From Nakamurella deserti (GTDB lineage Bacteria > Actinomycetota > Actinomycetes > Mycobacteriales > Nakamurellaceae): 64,000 nt of DNA. The stretch lies in contig NZ_QCXS01000004.1 in the NCBI RefSeq assembly GCF_003260015.1, forward strand, positions 368,383 to 432,382. Direction: 5' to 3'. A model generated the notes under the pieces. The model did no database searches. It saw only the letters and a program-made list of their open reading frames with translations, and was not told the origin of the DNA. How positions within the stretch are numbered: the first letter of the stretch is position 1; each line of letters starts with the position of its first letter. Position numbers and translations under genes: made by a program. Positions 24,808 through 32,942 of this stretch are shown one piece after another.

Positions 24808-24978
24808 TCAGTCCTTGTCGGTCAGGTTGCCCAGATCGTCGGAGACCCGCCGTTCGGCACTGGCCGTCAGATGCGGGCCGTCGGACGCGGCCGGGTCGTG
24901 CGCGGCGTCGAGCTCGCCGCCGGTGTCGCGCAGCTCCGAGTCGGGCATCTCCGGTTCGGGAAAGGTCGAGCTGGTCAT
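24808..24978 (-). CDS. Small acidic hypothetical protein
   Basis: This 56-aa protein begins MTSSTFPEPEMPDSELRD and ends RRVSDDLGNLTDKD. It is rich in Asp, Glu, Ser and Pro and lacks hydrophobic segments, so it is probably disordered and soluble. The call rests on a good Shine-Dalgarno sequence (GGGAG, 6 nt before ATG at 24976-24978) and a composition unlike the frames around it. It lies downstream of the intradiol dioxygenase gene on the same strand, 226 bp away. I recognise no family. Confidence 0.55.
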   Translation of the reverse strand: MTSSTFPEPEMPDSELRDTGGELDAAHDPAASDGPHLTASAERRVSDDLGNLTDKD

Positions 24979-25204
24979 GTCTGCTCCCGTCGTGGTGCGT
25001 GCGGGGTCGATCCCCTCACGGTCACGTACCCGCTGTGGTGGCGTCGTGTGCGGTCGGGGCAGAGCCGGCTCTCGGCGATCCGGTGTGCCGCACGGTTCGC
25101 GACGGGGAACCGGGTTCGTCTCCGGGCCGTCATCGCCCGGACCGACGGACGGTGTCCGTGGACGCAGCCGCCCGGCCGGCCACCGCACACGCGGGGGGTG
25201 CGCG

Positions 25205-26245
25205 TCAGGCGCTCGTTCCGGTGGCGGGGGCCGTCGACACGCCATCCGACGGCGCCGATCCGTCCGGCGGAGTGCCCATCCCCGACGGCGGAGTGCCCAT
25301 CCGGCCGCCACCGCCACGGCCGCCGCCGTTCCCGGCGGGCGCCGCACCGGCGGACGGGGTGGTGCGGGTGTCGACCGCGGCGGTCAGGCTCACCACGTAG
25401 CCGGTCGTCACGTCCCCGGTCGCGGTACCGAGTTGGCTGGTCCCGCCGTCGTCGCCGAAGACGTTGTCCGACGTCAGGCTCACCTGCGCGAGGTTGGACA
25501 CCGACCGCTCGTATCCCGCGGTGGCGTAGACCGCGTCGCAGACGTCCTGCGGCAGGGCCACCTGGGACGTCGCGATGGCGTTGGCGGCGTCGGTGATGCC
25601 CGCCTCGTCGGGGTAGACCTCGAAGTGGATGTGAGGCCACCGGCCGCTGTAGCAGGCCGGGAAGATGCTGGTCCAGGAGACGACGCCCGCGGCGTCGGCG
25701 ATCTGCACGCCGCGGAGATAGTTCTGCTCGGTGACGCCGTCGGAGTACATCGAGTAGTTGCCGTCGCGGTCGCAGTGCCACACGTAGACGGCGGCCCCGG
25801 CGAACGGCACCCCGCCCCGGGCGAGGTCGGTGATGGTCAGCTCGAGCGTCATCGGGACGCCGTCGGCGGTGCCGCTCGACGCACCGAAACTGGACCGGAT
25901 GTCGCTGCGGACGATGCCGCTCTCGCTGAGCACGTCGGGTCCGTTGGAGCCGTCGCCGGGGTACGGGCCGGCCGTCTCGTCGGGGATCTCACCGGTCGCC
26001 GCCGCGTCGGCGCCCGACGTGCCGGCGGACACCGAGGAGGCGCCCGAGGAGGTGCTGGTCACGGCGGCAGTCCCGCAGGCCGCGAGGCCGACCCCGATGG
26101 CTCCCAGACCGAGTGCCCGCAGCAGCTGCCGGCGGCCCATCAACGTGACGACGTCGAAACCCAGCCCCTGGTCGACGACCTCGTCGTCGGGGCGGGCGAG
26201 CGGACGCCCCTCGTACAGCGGGGTGGCACGGGTGGATTCGGGCAT
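25205..26245 (-). CDS. Intradiol ring-cleavage dioxygenase, Tat lipoprotein type
   Basis: This 346-aa protein has a twin-arginine-like signal with lipobox (GRRQLLRALGLGAIGVGLAAC, about residues 37-57), indicating export and attachment to the outer face of the membrane. A Ser/Ala/Thr-rich spacer leads to the dioxygenase domain (about 90-285). This has the Fe(III) ligands Tyr in AAVYVWHCDRDGNYSMY and in the YSGRWPHIHFEVYPDE block (Tyr plus two His). The C-terminus is a Gly/Pro tail with a doubled MGTPP motif. Cytosolic relatives open catechol or protocatechuate rings; exported forms are less well understood and may act on lignin-related aromatics. The start follows AGGAG at about 11 nt. Confidence 0.9.
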   Translation of the reverse strand: MPESTRATPLYEGRPLARPDDEVVDQGLGFDVVTLMGRRQLLRALGLGAIGVGLAACGTAAVTSTSSGASSVSAGTSGADAAATGEIPDETAGPYPGDGSNGPDVLSESGIVRSDIRSSFGASSGTADGVPMTLELTITDLARGGVPFAGAAVYVWHCDRDGNYSMYSDGVTEQNYLRGVQIADAAGVVSWTSIFPACYSGRWPHIHFEVYPDEAGITDAANAIATSQVALPQDVCDAVYATAGYERSVSNLAQVSLTSDNVFGDDGGTSQLGTATGDVTTGYVVSLTAAVDTRTTPSAGAAPAGNGGGRGGGGRMGTPPSGMGTPPDGSAPSDGVSTAPATGTSA

Positions 26246-26658
26246 CGGTCACTCACTCCTCGGAAACGGCGGAATGTCACCGACGGCGTCGGCCGGCGAC
26301 CGCGTTCCACGATGCGAGCCGACCCTCGGTCGCCGCTGTCGGCTCGCTGTGCGTCGGCTGAGGATCGCCCGGGCCCGACCCTCGCATCGCAACCGGCGCC
26401 GATACCCGGCGACGTCCGGGTCAGGTCATCCCCGGCTGTCGACGAGGCACTCGTCGAGGTAGGTCAACGCGGACGCGGTGGGCCGCGGGTGCCGCCGGGC
26501 GTCGTAGGCGCCGAGCCCGGCCCGCGGCAGCCGCAGGCCTGTCGTCCGTCACGCGCGTTCCCCTCCCCCGTGTCCACCCAGCGTAGGGCGTCGGTCGCTG
26601 CGGGTACCGACGTCGCCCGCCGGGCGGCTCCTCGCCCAGCTACGGCCCGACCCGGGCC
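26246..26658. other. Intergenic region between the intradiol dioxygenase and GH15 genes
   Basis: This 413-bp region is mostly featureless. A short coding-like remnant (26426-26548, minus strand) is described separately. An inverted repeat with GCGAGCCGAC / GTCGGCTCGC (about 26314-26349) could be a terminator or operator. No complete gene is seen. Confidence 0.4.
26426..26548 (-). pseudogene. Possible 3' remnant of a protein gene
   Basis: An in-frame stretch reads LRLPRAGLGAYDARRHP then RPTASALTYLDECLVDSRG and a stop (26426-26428). It looks like a genuine globular protein C-terminus. It is closed upstream by an in-frame TGA at 26549-26551 and has no ATG, GTG or TTG start. It may be the end of a decayed gene; I do not recognise the family. 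Confidence 0.25.
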
Positions 26659-28518
26659 TCAGTCCTGCGAGCCGCTGCCCGTGGTCACGGTGATGACCGC
26701 GTTGATCAGGGCGAGATGGCTCAGCGCCTGCGGCAGGTTGCCGAGGAAGTCCCCGGTCGCCGGCTCGAGCATCTCGGCGAGCATGCCCACGTCGTTCGCG
26801 GCGACCATCAGGCGGTCGAGCAGGCCGCGCGCCTCGTCACCGCGACCGACCAGCTGCAGCGCGCTGGCCATCCAGAACGAGCACGCCAGGAAGACCCCCT
26901 CCTCGGCGTCCATCCCGGAGTAGCGGTACAGGTGGTCACCGGCGCCCAGCTCGTCGCGCAGGGCGTCCAGGGTCGAGCTCATCCGCGGCCCGCGGTCGAA
27001 GCCGCTGATGGCGTGCAGCAGGATCGACGCGTCCAGCTCGTCGGTCCCGGGATACCAGACGTAGGCCTGCTTCTGCTCCGACCAGGCGTGGGTCTGCACC
27101 CACTCGCGGATGCGGCCCGCCTCCGACCGCCACCGCGACGGATCGCCGGGGATCTGGCCGATCTCGCACAGGTGCACCGCGTGCCGCAGAGCCTGCCAGC
27201 AACCGAGTTTCGAGGTCGTGTAGTGCCGCGGCTCGTGCAGCTCCCACATCCCGGCGTCCTTGGACCGCCACCGGTCGCAGGCGAGGTCGGCGATCCCGGC
27301 CAGCATCCGGCCGGTCTCGGCGTCCAACACGTTGCCGTTGTCGACGTAGAGCTGCACGATGCTGAACAGATCGCCGAACACCCCCAGTTGCAACTGCCCG
27401 GACGCGGCGTTGCCGTCCACGACCGGGCCGATGCCGCGCCACCCCGGGACGTCCCGTTCGTGCAGCTCCTCCGGTGCGGGACAGCCGTTGAGCTGGTAGA
27501 ACACGTGCGGCTCGGGGCCGTACTCGCGGATGGTGGCCAGCAGCCAGCTGATGGCGCCGTGGGTCTCCTCACGCAGCCCGAACCGGAACAGCGCGGTGAG
27601 GGAGTAGGCGGCGTCACGCACCCACGCGAAGCGGTAGTCCCAGTTCTTGCCGCCGGCCACGTTCTCCGGCAGCGACGTGGTGGCGGCCGCGGCGACGGCC
27701 CCGGTGGGCGCGTAGATGAGCAGCTTGAGGACCAGCACGCTGCGCAGCACCGCGTCCTGCCAGTCACCCTCCCAGGCGAAGTTGGCCGACCACTGCTGCC
27801 AGTTGCGCACCGTGCGGTCGACGCCGCGGTCGACGTCCTCCGGATCGGGCAGGTACAGCGGTTCGTCCTCGGTGGCGACCAGTCCCAGGATGTGCCGGCT
27901 GCCGGGTGCGGTGCGGAACGTCAGGCTGATGTCGACATCACTGACCTCGACGCTCTCCTCGTTCGAGGCGCGGACGGCCATCGTCACCCCGTCGGCGCGC
28001 AGGACGGCTCCGGACACGGTGTCGCGGACCCACGGTGAGACGGTGTTCAGGCAGGTGCCGGGGCGCACCCGGCCCACCAGGCGCACCGAACCGGTCAGGC
28101 CGTCGATCCTGCGGGCGAGCTCGGCCCACGGCAGCCGGCCCGCCACGCCGGTGTTCATCGCGTCGGTCACCCGGACCGACCCGGAGGCGGTGTGGAAGGT
28201 GGTGGCCAGCACGTTCGTGTTGTCCACGTAGGCGCGCTCGACCGTGAACGGCTCCTCCGGCGACAACGCGATGCTGCCGCCGTTCTCGGCGTCCACCAGG
28301 GCGCCGAAGACGGGTGCGGAGCTCATGTGCGGCAGCGGCAGCCAGTCGATGCGGCCGTCCCGGGCGATCAGGGCGACCGTCCGGCCGTCACCGATGGCGG
28401 CGTAGGTACGCAGGTCGGCGTAGCCGGCGGCGTCGCGCTCGGTCACCGGCTGCGGGTCGACGTCCGCGCCCCAGGTCAGCGGAACGGTGTCGGCGGGGGT
28501 GGTGGTCACCCGATCCAT
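26659..28518 (-). CDS. Glycoside hydrolase family 15 protein (glucoamylase/trehalase-like)
   Basis: This 619-aa protein has an N-terminal beta-sandwich domain (YAAIGDGRTVALIARDGRIDWLPLPH, about residues 39-64) and a C-terminal (alpha/alpha)6 barrel. The barrel contains GGKNWDYRFAWVRDAAYSL (about 290-308) and a late GVFLACSFWMASALQLVGRG segment with the expected acidic residues. No signal peptide is seen, so it acts in the cytosol. Actinobacterial GH15 enzymes of this length include trehalases and alpha-glucosidases. The ATG at 28516-28518 lacks a Shine-Dalgarno sequence and an in-frame GTG (28507-28509) is an alternative. It is divergent from the lycopene cyclase-like gene. Confidence 0.92.
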   Translation of the reverse strand: MDRVTTTPADTVPLTWGADVDPQPVTERDAAGYADLRTYAAIGDGRTVALIARDGRIDWLPLPHMSSAPVFGALVDAENGGSIALSPEEPFTVERAYVDNTNVLATTFHTASGSVRVTDAMNTGVAGRLPWAELARRIDGLTGSVRLVGRVRPGTCLNTVSPWVRDTVSGAVLRADGVTMAVRASNEESVEVSDVDISLTFRTAPGSRHILGLVATEDEPLYLPDPEDVDRGVDRTVRNWQQWSANFAWEGDWQDAVLRSVLVLKLLIYAPTGAVAAAATTSLPENVAGGKNWDYRFAWVRDAAYSLTALFRFGLREETHGAISWLLATIREYGPEPHVFYQLNGCPAPEELHERDVPGWRGIGPVVDGNAASGQLQLGVFGDLFSIVQLYVDNGNVLDAETGRMLAGIADLACDRWRSKDAGMWELHEPRHYTTSKLGCWQALRHAVHLCEIGQIPGDPSRWRSEAGRIREWVQTHAWSEQKQAYVWYPGTDELDASILLHAISGFDRGPRMSSTLDALRDELGAGDHLYRYSGMDAEEGVFLACSFWMASALQLVGRGDEARGLLDRLMVAANDVGMLAEMLEPATGDFLGNLPQALSHLALINAVITVTTGSGSQD

Positions 28519-28623
28519 AGTGCCCAGCCACGCGACCGGAGCATCGACCGGTCCGGGCGCGGCGCTGCGCCGCCGTAGCGTGGACGCCGACGGCGGGCGG
28601 TCCGCGGCGGCGGGGAGGTGCGG

Positions 28624-29814
28624 GTGTCGGCGCAGCGGCGGGTCCTGGTGACGGGCGCCGGTCCGGCCGGTCTGGCGACCGCGGCGGCGTGCGCCGCGCG
28701 CGGTCTGGCCGTCGACGTGGTCGCACCGCACTTCCGGTGCTGGACCCCCACCTACGGGATGTGGGCCGACGAGCTGCCGGCGCTGGCCGCCGTCCTGGAC
28801 ACCGGTGCCGCCGACGCGGCGCCCACCGCGGGCAGCCGGAGCTACCGCACGACGCTGGTGCGCACCGTCACCGGCGGCACCGTCGACCTCGGCCGCGGCT
28901 ACGCCCGGCTCGACAACGCCACGGTTCACGCCGCGCTGCTGCACCGGTTGCACACGGCCGGTGCCCGCACCGTCGTGGGCCGCGCCCGGCGGATCGTTCC
29001 CGGTCCGCCCGGGTCGGTGGAGCTGGAGGACGGCACCGTGCTGACCGCGGACGTCGTGGTGGACGCCCGCGGCGGCAGCCGCGGCACCGCCCAGCAGCGG
29101 GCCTGGGGGGAACGGGTGACCGGCCCCGTCGCCGATCTCGTCCCATCCGACACCGCCCTGTTGATGGACTGGGAAGCGCTACGCGACCCCCGGGACCGGC
29201 AACCGCCGGCGTTCCTCTACGGTTTCCCACTCGACGACGGGACCACCCTGCTCGAGGCCACCTCGCTCGCCGCCCGGCCTCCGGTGTCCCTGACGCAGCT
29301 GCGCGACCGGCTGCACCGGCTGCTGACCCGCCACGGACTGCACCACGTCGGCAATGCCGAGCGGGTCGCGATCCCGCTGGACGCCGCGCGGTCGCGGGGT
29401 ACGGGGGTCGCCGTGGGGGCGGCCGCGGGATGGATCCACCCGGCCACCGGGTACAGCCTGGCCGCCGCACTGCGCCTGGCGCCGGTCGTCGCCGACATCC
29501 TGGCCGGCGAGTCCGACGCGCGGCGCGCGGCCCGCGCCGCGGCCGCCCTGCAGTCGTCGCGCACCCACGCCCTGTTCGCGCTGGGGCGGGAGGTGCTGCT
29601 GCGATTCGACGAGCGGCACACCGACGAGTTCTTCGCCGGCTTCTTCACCCTGCCGCCGGCCACCTGGACCGCCTACCTCGACCCGATCTCGCCGCCCGGG
29701 CCGGTCGCCGCGGCGATGGTGCGCCTGGGGCCGGCACTCACCCCCGGCGCCCGCGCCGCCCTCGCCCGGGCGGTGGTCCGGACCGGGCTGCGCCGCGCGG
29801 TGGGCGCCCGGTAG
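28624..29814 (+). CDS. Lycopene cyclase family FAD-binding protein
   Basis: This 396-aa protein has an N-terminal dinucleotide-binding motif VLVTGAGPAGLATAAA (about residues 6-21), then TPTYGMWADELP (about 43-54), like the conserved block after the FAD fold of CrtL-type lycopene cyclases. GWIHPATGYSLAAALRLAP (about 270-288) is the expected C-terminal motif. Family members cyclise the ends of lycopene without net redox change. No other carotenoid gene is in the window, so the function is not confirmed by context. GGGGAGG (28612-28618) favours the GTG at 28624 over the GTG at 28618. Confidence 0.82.
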   Translation: MSAQRRVLVTGAGPAGLATAAACAARGLAVDVVAPHFRCWTPTYGMWADELPALAAVLDTGAADAAPTAGSRSYRTTLVRTVTGGTVDLGRGYARLDNATVHAALLHRLHTAGARTVVGRARRIVPGPPGSVELEDGTVLTADVVVDARGGSRGTAQQRAWGERVTGPVADLVPSDTALLMDWEALRDPRDRQPPAFLYGFPLDDGTTLLEATSLAARPPVSLTQLRDRLHRLLTRHGLHHVGNAERVAIPLDAARSRGTGVAVGAAAGWIHPATGYSLAAALRLAPVVADILAGESDARRAARAAAALQSSRTHALFALGREVLLRFDERHTDEFFAGFFTLPPATWTAYLDPISPPGPVAAAMVRLGPALTPGARAALARAVVRTGLRRAVGAR

Positions 29815-29979
29815 CGACCGGCACCGTGCCGCCCGATCCCGTCCGGAGCGGTCGCCGACGGTGCGGCTCGTCACACCGCACGGTCGGTGGTCCTCGTCCC
29901 GGCGCCACGGGCACGGAATTTGATTTAATGCGTATACCGCGCCGACTGTCGCCCGGTCTGATGTGGATCGGGGCTCAGG

Positions 29980-30762
29980 ATGACGAAGGATGCGTACGAC
30001 GAGGACGCGGCGGTGGCCGCCCGTTTCGAGGCAGGTCAAGTGAGTTCGTTCGCAGAGCTGGTCGCCGAGCTGGCCCTGTCCTATGCCGACCAGCGCGCTC
30101 CCGAACCGCGTGCCACGCTGGTGGAACAGATCGTGGCGGGTGCCACGACGATCCTGCCCGGCGTGGTCGCCGCGGCGGTCGAGACGCTGGACGGCACGGG
30201 CCGGTTGAGCGCCCCGGTACTCGTCGGCGACGACGTCGCACGCCGCCTGATGGACGCGCAGAACGCCCTGGGCGCGGGGCCCTGCCTCGACGCCCTCCGG
30301 GATCGCAAGCAGGTCGCCGTGCTGGACCTGTCGGCCGACGACCGCTGGCCGGCGTTCGCGGCCGAGGCGCGCGCCGCCGGCGTGATGGCCGTGATCTGCA
30401 CCCCCATGGAAGTCAACGGACGCGACGTCGGTGTGCTGACGCTGTTGAGCAACGCCGCCGACTTCGGCGACGAGCACGAGGACATCGAGAGCCTCGCCCG
30501 GGTCTTCGCCGCCCACGCGGGCCTCGCGTTGACCGGCGCCCGCCAGCTACGGGAGATGAACACCGCGATGTCCAGCCGCGACATCATCGGGCAGGCGAAG
30601 GGCATCTTGATGGAGCGGTTCTCCATCACCCCCGACGTCGCCTTCACCGTGTTGGTCCGCGCCTCCAGCGTCACCAACACCAAGCTGCGGGCCGTCTGCG
30701 AGCAGCTGTGTGACACCGGGACGCTGCCGGCCGGCGCGCTGGACCGTCGCCGCCCACGCTGA
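29980..30762 (+). CDS. GAF and ANTAR domain-containing regulator
   Basis: This 260-aa protein has a GAF sensor domain (about residues 40-190: ALGAGPCLDALRDRKQVAVLD, then GVMAVICTPMEVNGRDVGVLTLLS). A C-terminal ANTAR domain follows (about 197-250: MSSRDIIGQAKGILMERFSITPDVAF by position, then TNTKLRAVCEQLCD). Such proteins sense a ligand or redox state and act on RNA hairpins to prevent termination. An unusually AT-rich patch with TATACC (29933-29938) lies 41 bp upstream and may be a promoter. The Shine-Dalgarno sequence is weak. Together with the gene at 8310 it makes two ANTAR regulators in 64 kb. Confidence 0.92.
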   Translation: MTKDAYDEDAAVAARFEAGQVSSFAELVAELALSYADQRAPEPRATLVEQIVAGATTILPGVVAAAVETLDGTGRLSAPVLVGDDVARRLMDAQNALGAGPCLDALRDRKQVAVLDLSADDRWPAFAAEARAAGVMAVICTPMEVNGRDVGVLTLLSNAADFGDEHEDIESLARVFAAHAGLALTGARQLREMNTAMSSRDIIGQAKGILMERFSITPDVAFTVLVRASSVTNTKLRAVCEQLCDTGTLPAGALDRRRPR

Positions 30763-31009
30763 CGTCACAGTCCCCCGCCCGCCGAACTGGGTAGTACAAC
30801 CGTCGGGGGAAGCGGTGATCCGGACGCCGCGACTTTCCAGACCCGTCCGGTCCAGCCCCGCGGCCGGCGGGTCGCCCCCAACGGGGAGCGACGTCGTGAC
30901 GCCGCCGACGGGCTCGCTCCCGGCAGGCACACTCCCGCCCCCCACAGGCGTCGCAGGCAGACCACGCACCGGCATGGTCCCGGCTCGGACCGGTCGGGGT
31001 CGACCGTCG

Positions 31010-31588
31010 TCAGGCTCCCGCCGGCCCCAGGGATCGCGCGACACCGTAGGTCAGCTGAACCACTCCGCCGGCAAACCGGCGGCACCCCGTCGAGCTCAAC
31101 GGGATCCGTGAGTCCGAGGGCAGCGCGGCGGTCCCGCCGCCGATGACGACCGGCGACAGGAACAGCTCGAGCACGTCGACCAGTCCCGCGCGCAACGCCG
31201 CGCCGGCCAGCTGCGGACCGCCGACGGAGACGTCGTGGTCGAGGCCGCGGACCAGCTCACCGACGGCGACCGGGTCGAACGTCCGCTCGATGCGGGTCCG
31301 GGCGGTCGCCGGAGCGTCGAGCGTCGAGCTGTAGACGATCTTGTCGGCCGCCCGCCAGAGCGCCTGGAAGTCCGCGGACGGCGACGGTGCGGACCCGACG
31401 TCCATCGTCTCCCAGACCTGCAGCACCTCGTACATCCGGCGGCCGTACAGCTGGGTGCCCACCGACCGGACGCTGTCGTTGACCGCGGCGTGGACCTCCT
31501 CGTCGGGTGCGCACCAGTCGAAGCGCCCGTCGTCGTCGGCCACGTAGCCGTCCAGCGAGGCGATCGCGGAGTAGATCAGTCGACCCAT
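31010..31588 (-). CDS. Dihydrofolate reductase family protein (RibD C-terminal domain)
   Basis: This 192-aa protein starts GRLIYSAIASLDGYVADDDG, the usual first strand of bacterial DHFR/RibD-like reductases. It also has QLYGRRMYEVLQVWE (about residues 45-59), DKIVYSST (about 80) and DHDVSVGGPQLAGAALRAGLVD (about 117-138), which carries the NADPH-binding GGP motif. It probably reduces a pterin- or pyrimidine-like or unrelated carbonyl compound; true folate reduction is unlikely from sequence. Convergent with the GAF-ANTAR gene across 247 bp of featureless DNA. Confidence 0.88.
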   Translation of the reverse strand: MGRLIYSAIASLDGYVADDDGRFDWCAPDEEVHAAVNDSVRSVGTQLYGRRMYEVLQVWETMDVGSAPSPSADFQALWRAADKIVYSSTLDAPATARTRIERTFDPVAVGELVRGLDHDVSVGGPQLAGAALRAGLVDVLELFLSPVVIGGGTAALPSDSRIPLSSTGCRRFAGGVVQLTYGVARSLGPAGA

Positions 31589-31623
31589 CCGCCCAGCATG
31601 CGCGCGCCCTCCGGGAACGACAA

Positions 31624-31651
31624 CGGGCCCCCGGCAGGTGCCGGGGGCCCG
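31624..31651. terminator. Strong terminator of the sugar ABC operon
   Basis: A perfect 13-bp GC-rich stem (CGGGCCCCCGGCA with TGCCGGGGGCCCG) has a minimal loop and is followed on the minus strand by TTGTCGTT. It lies 26 nt after the stop of the sugar-binding protein gene. Confidence 0.85.
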
Positions 31652-31677
31652 AAGGTCGAGCGGTGATACGGGGGTGA

Positions 31678-32802
31678 CTACTTGGTCAACGGCTCCAGGG
31701 TCGGGTCGTTGGCGTACGCCTCGGCCGCGTTCTCCTTGGTGACGATGACCGGGTCCAGCAGCTGGGCCGGGACGACCTTGACACCGTTGTTGTACTCGGT
31801 GGTGTTGTCGGCCTTCGGGGCCTTGCCCTGGCTCAAATCGGTGGCCATCTGGATGGCCGCGGCGACCAGCGCCCGGGTGTCCTTGTTGATGGTGGAGTAC
31901 TGCTCACCGGCCATGATCGACTTGACCGACTCGACCTCGGAGTCCTGGCCGGTGACGACCGGGACCGGCTTGCCGGCGTTCTTCACCGAGGTGATGATCG
32001 CGCGGGCCAGGGTGTCGTTCGGCGACAGCACGCCGTCGAGCTCCTTGCTGGTGTAGGTGCTGGTCAGCAGGTTGTCCATCCGGCGCTGGGCGTTCTCGGC
32101 CTTCCAGCCGTCAGTGGCGGTCTGGCTGATGTCGACCTGTCCGGAGCCGACGACGACCTCGCCGCTGTCGATGGCCGGCTTGAGGATCTCCATGGCACCG
32201 TCGAAGAAGACCGGGGCGTTGGCGTCGTCGGGCGAGCCGGAGAACAGCTCGATGTTCCACGGGCCGGTGGCCTTCTTGGCCTTCATGCCGTCCAACAGGG
32301 CCTGGCCCTGCAGGTTGCCGACCTTCTTGTTGTCGTACGCGACGTAGTAGTCGACGTCCGGGGTGTTGAGGATCAGCCGGTCGTAGGCGATGACGGTGGC
32401 ACCGGCGGCCTTGGCGGCGGCGACCTGGGTGGTGAGCTGGCTGCCGTCGGCGGCACCGATGATGATGACCTTGGCACCCTTGGTGACCATCGAGGAGATC
32501 TGCGCCTGCTGGTCGGCGACGGTGCCCGAGGCCGCGGCGTACTGGACGTCCGGGGTGAAGCCGGCAGCGGTGATGCCGTCGGTGAACAGCTGGCCCGCGA
32601 GGACCCAGTTCTCCGAGGTCTTGCTGGGCAGGGCGACACCGACGGTCGCGCCGGCGGCGAAGCCGCCGGTGGCCGCGGCGCCGGAGGAGCCGGCTGCGCC
32701 ACTGGTGGTGCTGGTGTCGGCGGTGCGGCCGGAGCCACAGGCGGAGAGGACCAGCAGGGAGGCGGCGGCCACGGCGGTGGCGGCCTGGGTGATTCTGCGC
32801 AT
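31678..32802 (-). CDS. chvE: Sugar ABC transporter substrate-binding lipoprotein (ChvE type)
   Basis: This 374-aa protein has a lipoprotein signal (SLLVLSAC, Cys about residue 22), then a Ser/Thr linker and a type I periplasmic-binding fold. The fold includes VGVALPSKTSENWVLAG, YDRLILNTPDVDYYVAYDN and LDGVLSPNDTLARAIITS. These match the multiple-monosaccharide binding proteins of the ChvE family, which bind xylose, arabinose, galactose and related sugars. It is the last gene of the operon after the ATPase and permease, with its own ATG at 32800-32802. The 140-bp gap before it carries a hairpin that could set its separate, higher expression. A continuous open frame through the gap is not coding. 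Confidence 0.93.
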   Translation of the reverse strand: MRRITQAATAVAAASLLVLSACGSGRTADTSTTSGAAGSSGAAATGGFAAGATVGVALPSKTSENWVLAGQLFTDGITAAGFTPDVQYAAASGTVADQQAQISSMVTKGAKVIIIGAADGSQLTTQVAAAKAAGATVIAYDRLILNTPDVDYYVAYDNKKVGNLQGQALLDGMKAKKATGPWNIELFSGSPDDANAPVFFDGAMEILKPAIDSGEVVVGSGQVDISQTATDGWKAENAQRRMDNLLTSTYTSKELDGVLSPNDTLARAIITSVKNAGKPVPVVTGQDSEVESVKSIMAGEQYSTINKDTRALVAAAIQMATDLSQGKAPKADNTTEYNNGVKVVPAQLLDPVIVTKENAAEAYANDPTLEPLTK

Positions 32803-32831
32803 GGGTTCCACTTTCCTAGGGGAAAACGACG

Positions 32832-32868
32832 GGGTGGTGCGGAAGGTGCAGGGTGGTGCGGAAGGTGC
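32832..32868. repeat. Two tandem 18-bp repeats, 19-bp period
   Basis: GGGTGGTGCGGAAGGTGC occurs at 32832-32849 and again at 32851-32868. The repeat lies in the untranslated gap between the permease and binding-protein genes. Confidence 0.85.
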
Positions 32869-32904
32869 GGGTGACGCCGGTGGCGGCGGCGGCACTCTCT
32901 CCGA

Positions 32905-32929
32905 CTGTCGCGACCCGAGGTCGCGGCAG
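32905..32929 (-). promoter_or_regulatory. Intercistronic hairpin after the permease gene
   Basis: CTGTCGCGACC pairs with GGTCGCGGCAG (11 bp, one wobble) around a CGA loop, starting 13 nt after the permease stop. It could be a partial terminator or an RNA-processing/stability element that uncouples the binding-protein gene from the upstream genes. Confidence 0.55.
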
Positions 32930-32942
32930 GACGGCGGACGGG

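Noticed and set aside
24212..26923. A 903-codon plus-strand frame covering 24.2-26.9 kb
   Set aside because: It runs antisense to the intradiol dioxygenase and small acidic genes and through a diverged repeat, and codes for low-complexity Arg/Gly/Pro sequence.
30763..31009. Small genes in the gap between GAF-ANTAR and the DHFR-like gene
   Set aside because: Candidate frames are Pro/Thr/Gly-rich, lack ribosome sites and show no domain.
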